Of a stretch of DNA of 48,128 nucleotides, positions 38,012-47,115 are shown piece after piece. The position numbers were made by a program, and so were the translations under genes. Position 1 is the first letter of the stretch. Each line of letters starts with the position of its first letter. The stretch covers positions 1-48,128 of the forward strand of contig BDSU01000043.1 of assembly GCA_002897675.1 (NCBI GenBank), given 5' to 3'. Below the pieces are notes generated by a model that did no database searches, was not told the DNA's origin, and worked only from the letters and a program-made list of their open reading frames with translations. Origin of the DNA: a bacterium BMS3Abin02. Lineage in GTDB: Bacteria > Actinomycetota > Acidimicrobiia > Spongiisociales > UBA4744.

Positions 38012-38313
38012 GGCGCGATGTATACCTCGATCGTGCCGCCGCAAGTGAGCCCAACCTCGAAGGCGTCGTCGTCGGCGATCCCGTAGGTGACGAGCCTGGG
38101 TATGCCCGATTTCAGCACGGCCGCCGCATGCTCGCACACGTCATTCTCAACACAGCCACCGCTCACGCTTCCCTCCATCTCGCCATCCGACGAGATGAGC
38201 ATCTTGGCTCCGACCCCGCGCGGTGCAGACCCTTTGACGGCCACAACGGTGGCTACCGCGACATCCTTGCCCTGTTCGGTCCACCGGTCGTAAACCTCGA
38301 GCACGTCTCTCAT
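38005..38313 (-). CDS. XdhC/CoxI family protein, N-terminal domain as a separate gene
   Basis: This 102-residue protein is the conserved N-terminal XdhC domain alone: [21 protein letters not shown], then [11 protein letters not shown] and [11 protein letters not shown], including the two conserved cysteines of the GGCVE and CGG motifs. In many organisms it is joined to the Rossmann domain in one chain; here the two halves are adjacent and overlap, so together they should form one maturation factor. It overlaps coxE in an ATGA at 38310-38313. Confidence 0.87.
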   Translation of the reverse strand: MRDVLEVYDRWTEQGKDVAVATVVAVKGSAPRGVGAKMLISSDGEMEGSVSGGCVENDVCEHAAAVLKSGIPRLVTYGIADDDAFEVGLTCGGTIEVYIAPW

Positions 38314-39473
38314 AGTGATGCGGCGCTCCTTCTTCCAACGCTGGCCGACTGCAATAGCTCGATGAGGTCAACCAGATTACGGGCCGTTCCTCCGGCCAAC
38401 AAGTCGTCGACGAACGGCATCGCAGCGGCCATTCCGCGAGCTTGTGGCGTGTATCCGACATGCCCCGCGAGCGGGTTCAGCCAGATGACCTTGTGCACGG
38501 AGCGGGCGAGTCGCCCCATTTCGCGCGCAAGGAGGCGCGGATCTCCGGTGTCCCAGCCGTCGGAGATGATGAGCGTGATAGGGCCTCCACCTCCGACGCG
38601 GCGGGACCAGTTCCGGTTGAAGGCCCCTATCGCCTCGCCAATCCGGGTGCCGCCCGACCAGTCGCGCACGGTCCGGGCCACCCGGGCGAGCGCGTCCGTT
38701 GAGTTCCTTCGACGAAGCTGCCTCGTGATCCGTGTGAGGCGAGTGGCGAACACGAACGACTCGACCGTGCCGAAGCGGTACTGGGCACCGTGGACAAAGT
38801 GGAGCAACATCTCCGAATACCGGTCCATCGACCCCGAGATGTCGGCGAGGACGATGAGCGGACGCTGACGAGGCCTTCGCTCCAAGAACGCGAGTGGCAT
38901 CAGGTCGCCGTTGGGGCCAGTCATCCTCCGCATCGTTCTGCGGAGATCCAGGACAGACCCACTCGACGCCGGCCTCCATCGCCGTGAACGAACCGATGCC
39001 GGCTTCCACGTCATCGCCGCCAGCAGTGCCGCAACGGATGCCGCCTCTTCATCGCTGAGTTCGGCGAAGTCGACATCCATGAACCGCTCGGCGTCAGAAC
39101 CGCCGACAACATCGAGAGCGTCATCTCGATCCTCGGCGCCGTCGGCCTCGGTGCCACTTGTCGCTCCGATTCGTGGAGCGCGATGAGGCCGTGTTCGTCG
39201 AGCGACCCGTTCGATGCCGTCATCGAGGGTCATCACGACATCCCCGGAGAAGAACTGGTCGAACAGCTCATCGAAGTGTGCGCTTTGGCTCTGACGCGTG
39301 ACCACCACTGCTCTGAACGCCTCACGCACATCCTCGCTGCGATGCATGCCGACAAGTCGTGCGGCGTCCACGAGACGGCGGGTCGTTTCTGGTGAAACGC
39401 CGAACCCTGCCGATCGCAGCGACCGTACGAACCCGACGAGATTGGCCGCAGCGACGTCACCCGTCCCCGTCAT
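38310..39473 (-). CDS. coxE: CoxE-like von Willebrand factor A protein
   Basis: The 387-residue protein belongs to the CoxE family. Its C-terminal VWA domain starts [18 protein letters not shown] with the DxSxS metal site, followed by [27 protein letters not shown] and [19 protein letters not shown]. CoxE works with the AAA protein CoxD to mature the active site of CO dehydrogenase. An acidic low-complexity linker lies around residues 100-140. The start overlaps coxD in an ATGA. Confidence 0.9.
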   Translation of the reverse strand: MTGTGDVAAANLVGFVRSLRSAGFGVSPETTRRLVDAARLVGMHRSEDVREAFRAVVVTRQSQSAHFDELFDQFFSGDVVMTLDDGIERVARRTRPHRAPRIGATSGTEADGAEDRDDALDVVGGSDAERFMDVDFAELSDEEAASVAALLAAMTWKPASVRSRRWRPASSGSVLDLRRTMRRMTGPNGDLMPLAFLERRPRQRPLIVLADISGSMDRYSEMLLHFVHGAQYRFGTVESFVFATRLTRITRQLRRRNSTDALARVARTVRDWSGGTRIGEAIGAFNRNWSRRVGGGGPITLIISDGWDTGDPRLLAREMGRLARSVHKVIWLNPLAGHVGYTPQARGMAAAMPFVDDLLAGGTARNLVDLIELLQSASVGRRSAASL

Positions 39474-40342
39474 ACGAGCATTTCCAGACCGCCGGCGCGT
39501 ACCGTCTGCATGTCTTCCTCATACTTGACGATGACCCCCAGGGTTGCGTCGACGACGTCCGGTGACAACCGCACTTCACCAAGCACCTGGAGCGCCTTCG
39601 CCCAGTCGACCGTCTCCCCAACTCCGGGCGGTTTGAAGAGATCGAGGTTGCGCAGCTTGTGCATCGCCGCGGCGAGTTCCCTGGACAGCGTCTCCGACGT
39701 CTCTGGCGCCTTCTTGTGAAGGATCGCGATTTCTCGCTCGATGGTCGGATAGTCGATCCAGTGATAGATGCACCGTCGTTTGACAGCGTCGTGGATCTCG
39801 CGTGTTCGGTTTGACGTGATGACGACGATCGGCGGCGTGGTCGCACGTATCGTGCCGATCTCGGGAATCGTGATCTGGAAATCGGAGAGAAGCTCGAGGA
39901 GATACGCCTCGAACTCTTCATCTGCCCGGTCCAGCTCATCTATCAACAGAACGGTTCTCAGGCCTTCAGAGGATCGCCGGATCGCCTGGAGCAAGGGTCG
40001 CGCGATGAGATACTCTTCGCTCATGATGTCGTGAACGTCGACCCGATCCCCGCCGGCCTCGAGCAACCGTATCGCGAGCATCTGACGTGCGTAATCCCAT
40101 TCGTAAAGGGCGTGTGACGCATCCAGGCCCTCATAGCATTGGAGACGAATGAACTCTCCGCCGCTGATCGCTGCGAGCACGTTGGCGATCTCGGTCTTCC
40201 CGACGCCTGGTTCGCCTTCGACGAAGAGCGGACGGCCCATCGCCACAGCAAGGTGGATCGCCACGGACAGCCCCCTCTCAGGGATGTAGTCGCAATCGAT
40301 GAACGCCGTTTCCAGAGCGTCGACAGTGGAGGGAAACGCCAT
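39470..40342 (-). CDS. coxD: CoxD-like MoxR-family AAA+ ATPase
   Basis: The 290-residue ATPase has Walker A LFVEGEPGVGKTEIANVLA, Walker B TVLLIDELDRADEEFEAYLLELLSDF, sensor region VVITSNRTREIHDAVKRRCIYHWIDYP with the arginine finger. The MoxR-type proteins pair with VWA proteins as metal-centre or complex-assembly factors; CoxD is implicated in making the Mo-Cu site. The ATG at 40342 is six bases after a TAAGGT box (40354-40349), the spacing of leaderless promoters, so it probably heads the operon transcript. Confidence 0.9.
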   Translation of the reverse strand: MAFPSTVDALETAFIDCDYIPERGLSVAIHLAVAMGRPLFVEGEPGVGKTEIANVLAAISGGEFIRLQCYEGLDASHALYEWDYARQMLAIRLLEAGGDRVDVHDIMSEEYLIARPLLQAIRRSSEGLRTVLLIDELDRADEEFEAYLLELLSDFQITIPEIGTIRATTPPIVVITSNRTREIHDAVKRRCIYHWIDYPTIEREIAILHKKAPETSETLSRELAAAMHKLRNLDLFKPPGVGETVDWAKALQVLGEVRLSPDVVDATLGVIVKYEEDMQTVRAGGLEMLV

Positions 40343-40834
40343 CAAGCGACCTTAGCTGGCAGCGTCCCGCCGAGTGGCACGCACGGAAGGCGGCTCTCGG
40401 CGGCTCTCCGGTGTGCTGGAAGGCGGGGAGGCGTGGCGGCGACCACGCCGGGTAGCTGACCTGCCTGGTTCATCGAGCCGACGCGAGGTTGTCCGAGAGT
40501 TCCTAGGAACCGAAGTGTCGGTCCATGCCGCTTCGAAGTTCTCGAAACCGGATAGACAACCCCCTCTTACGCCACAACCGTAATCCCGTATTGGCCTCAC
40601 CCAACGCCGACGTCAGTTCTACAGCCTCGAGCTCGAGCCGAGTCTCCCTCCCCGACGAGCCTAGGCGACGCCGGTTTCCTATGATGAAAGGTGGTGTGGG
40701 AGCCCGCGTTCTGGCCCCGGGGTCGAGAGGATCGGCAGGACAGGATCACCCACGGTGAAGACGTCGTGCTGCTAGAACTCAGGAGACGCATCAGGATGGG
40801 ACCTTGGAGTCGTCCTTTGAGAGGAGGCGGGGCA
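40343..40834. other. Divergent intergenic region between cox operon and acsA
   Basis: About 490 bases carry promoters in both directions. TAAGGT at 40354-40349 (minus) lies six bases before coxD and would give a leaderless mRNA. A perfect 12-base palindrome, GTTCCTAGGAAC, lies at 40499-40510 and could be an operator. For acsA a GAGAGGAGGCGGGG ribosome site lies at 40819-40832. No other gene was recognised. Confidence 0.5.
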
Positions 40835-42958
40835 ATGGAGAAGGAACAGGTGGCCCAGGAAACACAGGTCTCGGAGTCACAGATCGCCGTTCATTGGCGT
40901 GAGGAGGAGTATTACTACCCCCCTGCGAAGTTCATCGCGCAAGCGAACGGCGCGGATCCCGAGATCTTCGAGCGATTCGGCGAGGAGCATTTTCCTGAGT
41001 GTTTCAAGGAATACGCCGACCTGCTCAGCTGGGACACCTACTGGCACACGACGCTCGACACGAGTGACGCGCCGCATTGGAAGTGGTTCGTCGGTGGGAG
41101 ACTGAACGCCTCCTACAACTGCGTCGACCGCCACCTCGCGACCAGCCGCAACAAGGCGGCTTTCATCTGGGTGCCCGAGCCGGAGACCGAAGACACCCTG
41201 GTGATCACCTACCAGGAGCTCTATGAGCGTATCAACGAGTTCGCCGCTCTCCTGCGCGGCTTCGGTGGCGTCGAGGTCGGTGACCGGGTGACGTTCCACA
41301 TGCCGATGGTCCCCGAACTGCCTGTCGCCATGCTCGCCTGCGCCCGTCTCGGCGCCATCCATTCCGAGGTCTTCGGCGGATTCAGCGGTGAGGCCTGTGG
41401 GGAGCGTATCGCCGACTCGGAGAGCCACATCCTGGTGACGATGGACGGCTACTACCGCAACGGCGAGTTGATCGACCACAAGGTCAAAGCCGACGAGGCG
41501 GTGGCAGCGGCTCACGAACGCGGCGTCGAGGTCGACAAGGTGCTCGTCTGGCGGCGACATCCCGGCCAGTACGCGTCGGAGAGCCCTATGGTCGAGGGAC
41601 GGGACTTCTTCGTCGACGAGCTCCTTGCGGACTATCGCGGGAGGGTGGTCGACCCGGTCTCGATGCCGGCAGAAGCCCCGCTGTTCCTCATGTACACGAG
41701 CGGTACGACGGCGCGCCCCAAAGGGTGCCAGCACAGCACCGGCGGGTATCTGTCCTACGTGGCCGGCACGTCGAAGTACTACCAGGACATCCACCCCGAG
41801 GACACCTACTGGTGCTTCGCGGACATCGGGTGGATCACCGGTCACTCCTACATCGTCTACGGTCCGCTGGCGCTCGGGACGACGAGCGTGCTGTACGAGG
41901 GAGCCCCCGCATATCCGGACGCGGGCCGGCCGTGGCGGATCGCCGAGCGGCTCGGCGTGAACATCTTTCATACCGCCCCTACGACGATCCGGATGCTGCG
42001 CAAGCTCGGCCCGGAGGAACCGAAGAAGTACGACTACCACTTCAAGCACATGACGACGGTCGGCGAACCGATCGAACCCGACGTCTGGCGCTGGTACCAC
42101 GATGTCGTCGGCAAGGGAGAAGCGGTCATCGTCGACACCTGGTGGCAGACCGAGAACGGCGGCTTCCTCGGCAGCACGCTGCCTGCCCTCCAGCCGATGA
42201 AGCCGGGCAGCTGCGGCCCTGGGGTCCTCGGAATCTACCCGGTGATCTACGACGACGACGACAACACTGTCGAGGCCGGAAGCGGCCGGGCCGGGAACAT
42301 CTGCATCCGCAACCCTTGGCCGGGCATCTTCCAGACGATCTGGAAACAACCCGACCGATTCGTCGAGATCTACTACGAGAGGTACTGCCGGAACAAAGAC
42401 AGCAAGGACTGGCGCGACTGGCCGTATCTGGCGGGCGACGGCGCCGTCCAGGCAGCCGACGGTTACTTCCGGATCCTTGGTCGAATCGACGATGTCATCA
42501 ACGTCGCCGGTCACCGGCTGGGCACCAAAGAGCTCGAGTCGGCAAGTATGACCGTCGAGGAGATCGGCGAGGCGGCCGCCGTCCCGGTGATGGACGAGAT
42601 CCGTGGCCGGGCCGTGGAAATGTATGTCTCGCTGAGACCGGGGCTCGCCCCCAGCAAAGAGATAGAAGAAAAGGTGACCAAGGCGATTGAAACCAAGATC
42701 GGGAAGATCGCCCGGCCGAAGAACGTCTGGATCGTCGCGGACATGCCCAAGACGCGCTCCGGGAAGATCATGCGCAGGGTCATCGCCGGAATCTCCAATT
42801 TCGCCGACGTCGGGGATACGACAACGCTGTCGAACCCCGAGATCGTCGAGGACATCCGCCACCACGTCCAGAGCGAGAAGCTGGCCCGTGGCGAGGTTCC
42901 CCGCGAGCTGTCGCCGCAGGAAACAGAAGAGATCAAGGCGTTCGGTCACGCCGAGTAG
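40835..42958 (+). CDS. acsA: Acetyl-CoA synthetase-like AMP-forming ligase
   Basis: The 707-residue ligase activates acetate (or propionate) through an acyl-AMP. The motifs are YTSGTTARPKGCQHSTGGYL, VDTWWQTENGGFLGSTLPAL, DGYFRILGRIDDVINVAGHRLGTKELES and the acetylatable lysine in KTRSGKIMRRVIAGI. The core sequence differs from textbook Acs, for example Gly-Cys-Gln-His for the usual Val-Leu-His and QTEN for QTET, and a YCRNKDSKDW insertion is seen, so it is a divergent branch. The start at 40835 is set by a strong GGAGG site. It is transcribed away from the cox operon. Confidence 0.88.
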   Translation: MEKEQVAQETQVSESQIAVHWREEEYYYPPAKFIAQANGADPEIFERFGEEHFPECFKEYADLLSWDTYWHTTLDTSDAPHWKWFVGGRLNASYNCVDRHLATSRNKAAFIWVPEPETEDTLVITYQELYERINEFAALLRGFGGVEVGDRVTFHMPMVPELPVAMLACARLGAIHSEVFGGFSGEACGERIADSESHILVTMDGYYRNGELIDHKVKADEAVAAAHERGVEVDKVLVWRRHPGQYASESPMVEGRDFFVDELLADYRGRVVDPVSMPAEAPLFLMYTSGTTARPKGCQHSTGGYLSYVAGTSKYYQDIHPEDTYWCFADIGWITGHSYIVYGPLALGTTSVLYEGAPAYPDAGRPWRIAERLGVNIFHTAPTTIRMLRKLGPEEPKKYDYHFKHMTTVGEPIEPDVWRWYHDVVGKGEAVIVDTWWQTENGGFLGSTLPALQPMKPGSCGPGVLGIYPVIYDDDDNTVEAGSGRAGNICIRNPWPGIFQTIWKQPDRFVEIYYERYCRNKDSKDWRDWPYLAGDGAVQAADGYFRILGRIDDVINVAGHRLGTKELESASMTVEEIGEAAAVPVMDEIRGRAVEMYVSLRPGLAPSKEIEEKVTKAIETKIGKIARPKNVWIVADMPKTRSGKIMRRVIAGISNFADVGDTTTLSNPEIVEDIRHHVQSEKLARGEVPRELSPQETEEIKAFGHAE

Positions 42959-43794
42959 CTCCACCCCCGGCGGCGAGCACCAGACCCGGAGAAGGCAGCC
43001 ACGGTCCGCGCGCGAGTGAGCAGGCGAACGCGTCACACCCTATGCACGGGACCGACCACGCGTGTCGGAACCACACGACTGGCGAAAGAAAAGAACGGCA
43101 AGGTCACGCACTCATCGCCGGACACGAACACCACCAAGGCTCGAACACCCTGGCGCATGTGACCACGACACCCGAGAAACCGAAAACCGGCTCTCGGTTG
43201 TCATCATCTCTCGTTCCTTCTCCTCCGATCCGGGTCTCTCGCGCGATGGAGGTGCGCACGTTCGAGGATTCCTCCGGCCCATACATGGCTTGCTCGCGAG
43301 CTTCAGCCGTTGAGGGACGTCGCGAAGCACTGTCTGGTCTTCCGCTCAGACCGTCAGGGTCTTGCAGATGCAGCCGGCACAGCGTTTGACTTCTCGTACC
43401 CCACCCACTTCGACGTCGGCCACGCTGTCAGGCGGATGACACAGCGTCTGTCACCAGGCGCAACGGGGAACGGCGACTGCCGGTTCGGTGCGGGTCCCTG
43501 TGCTGGGAAGCCTGGAGCCGAGCATTGTGTGCTGACGCCTTGTGCGAGCCCTTTTCGTCTGTGTAACAGGAACCGGTATTGACGCAGGGGAAGTCATCCC
43601 ACTGTTGGCCGTATCAGCTTTCGGTACGCCGTTGCCATTCCGGCCGTCGCCTTATTGTGAATGCGGGTACACACGCGGATACGAAGATCTGACGATCTCG
43701 ACAGGGTCGTGGCCGCCGTCGGCCACACCGATCCGAGACCACCACCTCGTCGTCGATCTCGTCGATCCCGTGCAATCTCGTCCGGTGTTGTCGG
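42959..43794. other. Intergenic region, no gene recognised
   Basis: About 835 bases between convergent acsA and the glutaredoxin gene. Several short open frames occur on both strands, but none has a family motif together with a ribosome site. No strong terminator, tRNA or repeat was identified. Confidence 0.4.
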
Positions 43795-44265
43795 TTACGT
43801 CGGTCGAGCTGTGAGGAGAGCCGCCAGCCGCGCCGAAGTGACGTTGCCGACCACCTGCCGACCATCGATCTCGACAACAGGCACAGCACGAAACCCTTTG
43901 GACCGAACGAGTCCCGGCCGAAAAGTGACATCCACCTCGTGCAGCTCGAAGCCCAGCTCCTGTTGCAGGCGCCGCAGCCGCTCACGGACGAGCGGGCAGA
44001 ATGGACACACGTTCGCGGTGTAGAGGGTGACCTGGGTTGCACTGCGCGATGGCATCGCTTCGACCGGCTCGTCGGCCACCGAACCGTACCCAAGCCACCG
44101 AGAGAGCCGTGGGAACCAGCGTACGTAGGCCACTTGGGCGGCCACACCGACGAGGAGCACGAAGACCCCGACCTGCCAGCCGGCGCTCAACCCGAGGATC
44201 ACGGCGAGGACCGGCAACCCCAACCAAGTCGACCAGACCGCCCAGAAGGAGCACCGTTGTTTCAT
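43795..44265 (-). CDS. Membrane-anchored glutaredoxin-like protein
   Basis: The 156-residue protein has two hydrophobic segments (about residues 8-28 and 30-48), then a glutaredoxin/thioredoxin domain: VTLYTANVCPFCPLVRERLRRL with a CPFC active site, FRAVPVVEIDGRQVVGN with the cis-proline. The C-terminal domain would sit in the cytoplasm if both helices cross the membrane. Function is not known. The ATG at 44265 follows a GGAGAAGGACG region. Confidence 0.8.
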   Translation of the reverse strand: MKQRCSFWAVWSTWLGLPVLAVILGLSAGWQVGVFVLLVGVAAQVAYVRWFPRLSRWLGYGSVADEPVEAMPSRSATQVTLYTANVCPFCPLVRERLRRLQQELGFELHEVDVTFRPGLVRSKGFRAVPVVEIDGRQVVGNVTSARLAALLTARPT

Positions 44266-44560
44266 GACCGTCGTCCTTCTCCGTCACAAGATTGCGAGGA
44301 TGACTTCGCACGACCCGACAGATACCCCCCGCAGCCATGATCAGCAGCCGAACCGAGCAGCCACCTTACTACCCGCTGCGTCCGGTGGACCGGGTCGCCT
44401 CTCACCATTCCGATCCGTCCCGCACCACGGTCCTCTCCGCCTCGGCACGCCATGCCGCACGAGTAAGTGAAGAGTCGGATCCCGGCCAGATCACGCAAGT
44501 ATGCAATATGGGCGTTCGCCGAAACCGGCCGAATGGTGGTCGAGTAGCCGGCCGTTGCAC

Positions 44561-45493
44561 TCAGCGTCTTCGTTTGAGATCGTTGGTGTAGCTGCGACCG
44601 AGCGTATCTGCCTCGGCATGGAGCCAATCGGTGAAGCTGGTCCCTCCAAGCGCCGGGGTACCCGTGTACATGAGTTCATCGCGAAGGCCGGAGATCTCGT
44701 GCCGGGTGATGACGATGTCTTGCAGAAGCAGGCCCAGAGCGCGGCCCGCCAGGAGCAACACGAGGTCGGGAACCGGCACGATCAGCCTGTGCAACCCCAT
44801 CGCCCCGGCCATCTGATGGATCAACTCCTTGTAGGTGAAGGTCTCGGGCCCAACGGCGTCGAGTGTCTCGTTGAGGTCACCGTCCGCAGCATCTACGCAG
44901 ATCGTGGCCAGGTCCTCGACATGGACCGGTGTCAGCCGGTACTCCCCGCTTCCGAACAACCCGAACACGGGGAAGTGGCGAAGAAACCATGCGATGTTGT
45001 TGATCAGCACGTTCTCCGGTCCCCCGAAGATGACGGTGGGACGCACGATCGCATGTGACATTCCCGACGCTTCGAGGTCGCGTTCGAGGAGCGCCTTGCC
45101 CCGGAAGTAGCCCCAGTCGGAGTCCTCACGGGCGTTGGCGACACTGAGGTGCACCAGCCGCCCGACTCCGGCCTGGCGGGCGCACTCGAACAGGATCCTC
45201 GTGCGCTCGACCGCCAGATCGTATCCGAATTCCCTCGTCCCGCCTCGGTAGTCGTACCGCACCCAATAGGTGTTGTAGAGCGCGACGGCACCCCGCAGTG
45301 AATCGACGAGCGCATCACGATCCCCGAATTCGATCGGATGCACGTCGATGGCGTCACCGAACGGGTTCTCGCGATGAAGCGAGTTCGTCAACGTCCGGAC
45401 TCGCACCCCGCGTTCAAGCAGTTCTTTGGCGATGTATCTTCCGCTGTAGCCAAACGCCCCGGTGACCACATGCAACGGTGCGTCCGTCACCAT
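44561..45493 (-). CDS. NAD(P)-binding epimerase/NmrA-like protein
   Basis: The 310-residue protein is an extended SDR with the Rossmann motif VVTGAFGYSGRYIAKELL at the N-terminus (GxxGxxG). It lacks a clear YxxxK, with YFRGKALLERDL in its place, and contains VRPTVIFGGPENVLINNIAWFLRHFP, RLTPVHVEDLATICVDA, FTYKELIHQMAGAMG. This resembles complex I assembly factor NDUFA9-like and ubiquinone-related proteins more than sugar epimerases. The start is placed at the ATG at 45493, where similarity begins. Confidence 0.75.
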   Translation of the reverse strand: MVTDAPLHVVTGAFGYSGRYIAKELLERGVRVRTLTNSLHRENPFGDAIDVHPIEFGDRDALVDSLRGAVALYNTYWVRYDYRGGTREFGYDLAVERTRILFECARQAGVGRLVHLSVANAREDSDWGYFRGKALLERDLEASGMSHAIVRPTVIFGGPENVLINNIAWFLRHFPVFGLFGSGEYRLTPVHVEDLATICVDAADGDLNETLDAVGPETFTYKELIHQMAGAMGLHRLIVPVPDLVLLLAGRALGLLLQDIVITRHEISGLRDELMYTGTPALGGTSFTDWLHAEADTLGRSYTNDLKRRR

Positions 45494-45777
45494 CGGGCAC
45501 TCATCAGTAATCCACAGCACGGACGCATCAGTTCATACAAGCACGTCGGGAGTCGCTCAGTTCGCCCACTTCAGGACAGGAACGAGCACGTTGCACACCC
45601 GCCCCGGATCGGCACGTCGAGTTCGGCCCTGTTGTTGGGGACGACGACCGGCACCCCATTCCAGGGACGAGAGACGATGTGCAGCCGGCTTCGCGGCTGT
45701 GACCTGCCGGCCTCGGTGCTTGTTCGAGTATGCCCGGTGGCTTTCCACACTTGTCAATGAGTTAACGGACAAACGTG

Positions 45778-45831
45778 TTGCGAAGAGGGTCTCTTGAGGG
45801 TTAGACTTAATTTGGTCAGTAAAGCAAATAA
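45778..45831 (+). promoter_or_regulatory. Promoter and candidate operator of the ROK regulator
   Basis: TTGCGA (45778-45783), an 18-bp spacer and TAGACT (45802-45807) form a plausible promoter, followed by an AT-rich stretch to 45831 with TTAATTTG and CAAATAA in inverted arrangement. Such AT-rich palindromes are typical of ROK repressor sites; autoregulation is inference. The rest of the 345-base gap upstream shows no gene. Confidence 0.5.
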
Positions 45832-45837
45832 GGCACC

Positions 45838-47055
45838 ATGCTCCGAAGCCCCGCCAATCGCCGCCTCGTAAGAGCCATCAACCGCTCCATGGTTCTCAAT
45901 GTCGTGCGAGAGAGTGGACCGATCAGCAAAGCCGAGATAGCTCGCTCCACGGGACTCTCGCAGGCCACGGTCGGAGCTATCGTGCCATCGCTCATCGAGC
46001 ATGGGCTCGTCTCGGAGAGTGATCCAACAGTTACCGGCATCGGACGACCGGCGACTCAACTTCAGCTCGACCGCGACTCCTACAACGTTGTTGGCCTGAA
46101 GCTGATGGAAGACCGCATCGTCGGAGCGGTCACCGACCTCGAGGCACGAACACTCGGGCAGTCGGAGCTGCCGGTAGCCGAGCTGGAACCCGCTTCGATT
46201 GTGGAAGCGGCCGCCGAAGTTGTCGACGATCTCCTGCAGATCTCCGGACTGAGGCGCGAACGGCTGCTCGGCGTCGGAATCGGAATGGCGGGGGTAATCG
46301 ATACGAACCGGGGACTGTGCCGCAACTCACCGTTCCTTGGATGGCGGAATGTACCCATCGGTGAGCTCGCTGAAGCCCGGCTCGAGGTGCCGGTGCGCGT
46401 AGACAATGATGTGAACACCCTCGCCTTGGCCGAGCGATGGTTTGGCGTAGGTCAACAGGCTGACGACTTCCTCCTCATCACTCTTGGCCGAGGAGTCGGT
46501 CTCAGTATCGTCGCCGGCGGGAACGTGTACCGGGGTGCCCAGGGGGGCGCAGGCGAGTTCGGCCACACGGTTGTCGCAGAGAGCGACGAGTTGTGCTCCT
46601 GTGGAAATCGTGGGTGCCTCGAGGCAACAGTCGGAGAGCCGGCACTGCTTCGTCGTGCCCAAGAGCTGTGCATTGCACGAGATCTGTCGTCACCCGCGAC
46701 GGCGGCGGAACTCTACGCCGCGGCGATCCGGGATCAGGAGCTCGCAAACCTGCTGGTCCGCGCCGGAGAGCACCTTGGTCGAGGCATCAGCAATCTGATC
46801 AACCTGTTCGCGCCCGCACTCGTGATTCTGAGCGGTGAGGGAGTCGTCGCCGGTGAGACGCTCCTCGGCGCCGTCCAGACCGAACTCGATGTCCGTGTCC
46901 ACAAGGGGCTCCAGGACTCGTATGAGCTCATGGTCGAGCCGCTACGGGATGAAGCCTGGGCGCGCGGGGCGGCAAGCCTCATCCTCGATGCTGTCTTCGA
47001 ACCGCCCACCCGAAGCCGCTCTGTCCCACTCTGGGAATGGGACTCCCCGCCCTAG
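45838..47055 (+). CDS. ROK-family transcriptional regulator
   Basis: The 405-residue protein has an N-terminal winged helix (NVVRESGPISKAEIARSTGLSQATVGAIVPSLIEHGLV, residues 21-58), then the ROK sugar-kinase-like fold with LGVGIGMAGVID, VDNDVNTLALAERW, GVGLSIVAGGNVYRGAQGGAGEFGHTVV and the zinc motif CSCGNRGCLEA. Proteins of this type (NagC/XylR-like) repress sugar uptake genes. A putative sugar-binding lipoprotein gene follows 60 bases downstream, which makes it the likely target. Confidence 0.92.
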   Translation: MLRSPANRRLVRAINRSMVLNVVRESGPISKAEIARSTGLSQATVGAIVPSLIEHGLVSESDPTVTGIGRPATQLQLDRDSYNVVGLKLMEDRIVGAVTDLEARTLGQSELPVAELEPASIVEAAAEVVDDLLQISGLRRERLLGVGIGMAGVIDTNRGLCRNSPFLGWRNVPIGELAEARLEVPVRVDNDVNTLALAERWFGVGQQADDFLLITLGRGVGLSIVAGGNVYRGAQGGAGEFGHTVVAESDELCSCGNRGCLEATVGEPALLRRAQELCIARDLSSPATAAELYAAAIRDQELANLLVRAGEHLGRGISNLINLFAPALVILSGEGVVAGETLLGAVQTELDVRVHKGLQDSYELMVEPLRDEAWARGAASLILDAVFEPPTRSRSVPLWEWDSPP

Positions 47056-47115
47056 CGGCACCCGCAAGAGAAGCAACACACGCCAACAGTCCAAACACAG
47101 GAGGAGGCCACCCGG

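Noticed and set aside
40877-43036. Minus-strand open frame of 719 codons opposite acsA
   Set aside because: Exact antisense shadow of acsA; composition is what GC-rich codons give on the other strand and there is no family motif.
42959-43794. Small ORFs or RNA gene in the gap after acsA
   Set aside because: Open frames lack ribosome sites and motifs, and no tRNA-like cloverleaf was visible.
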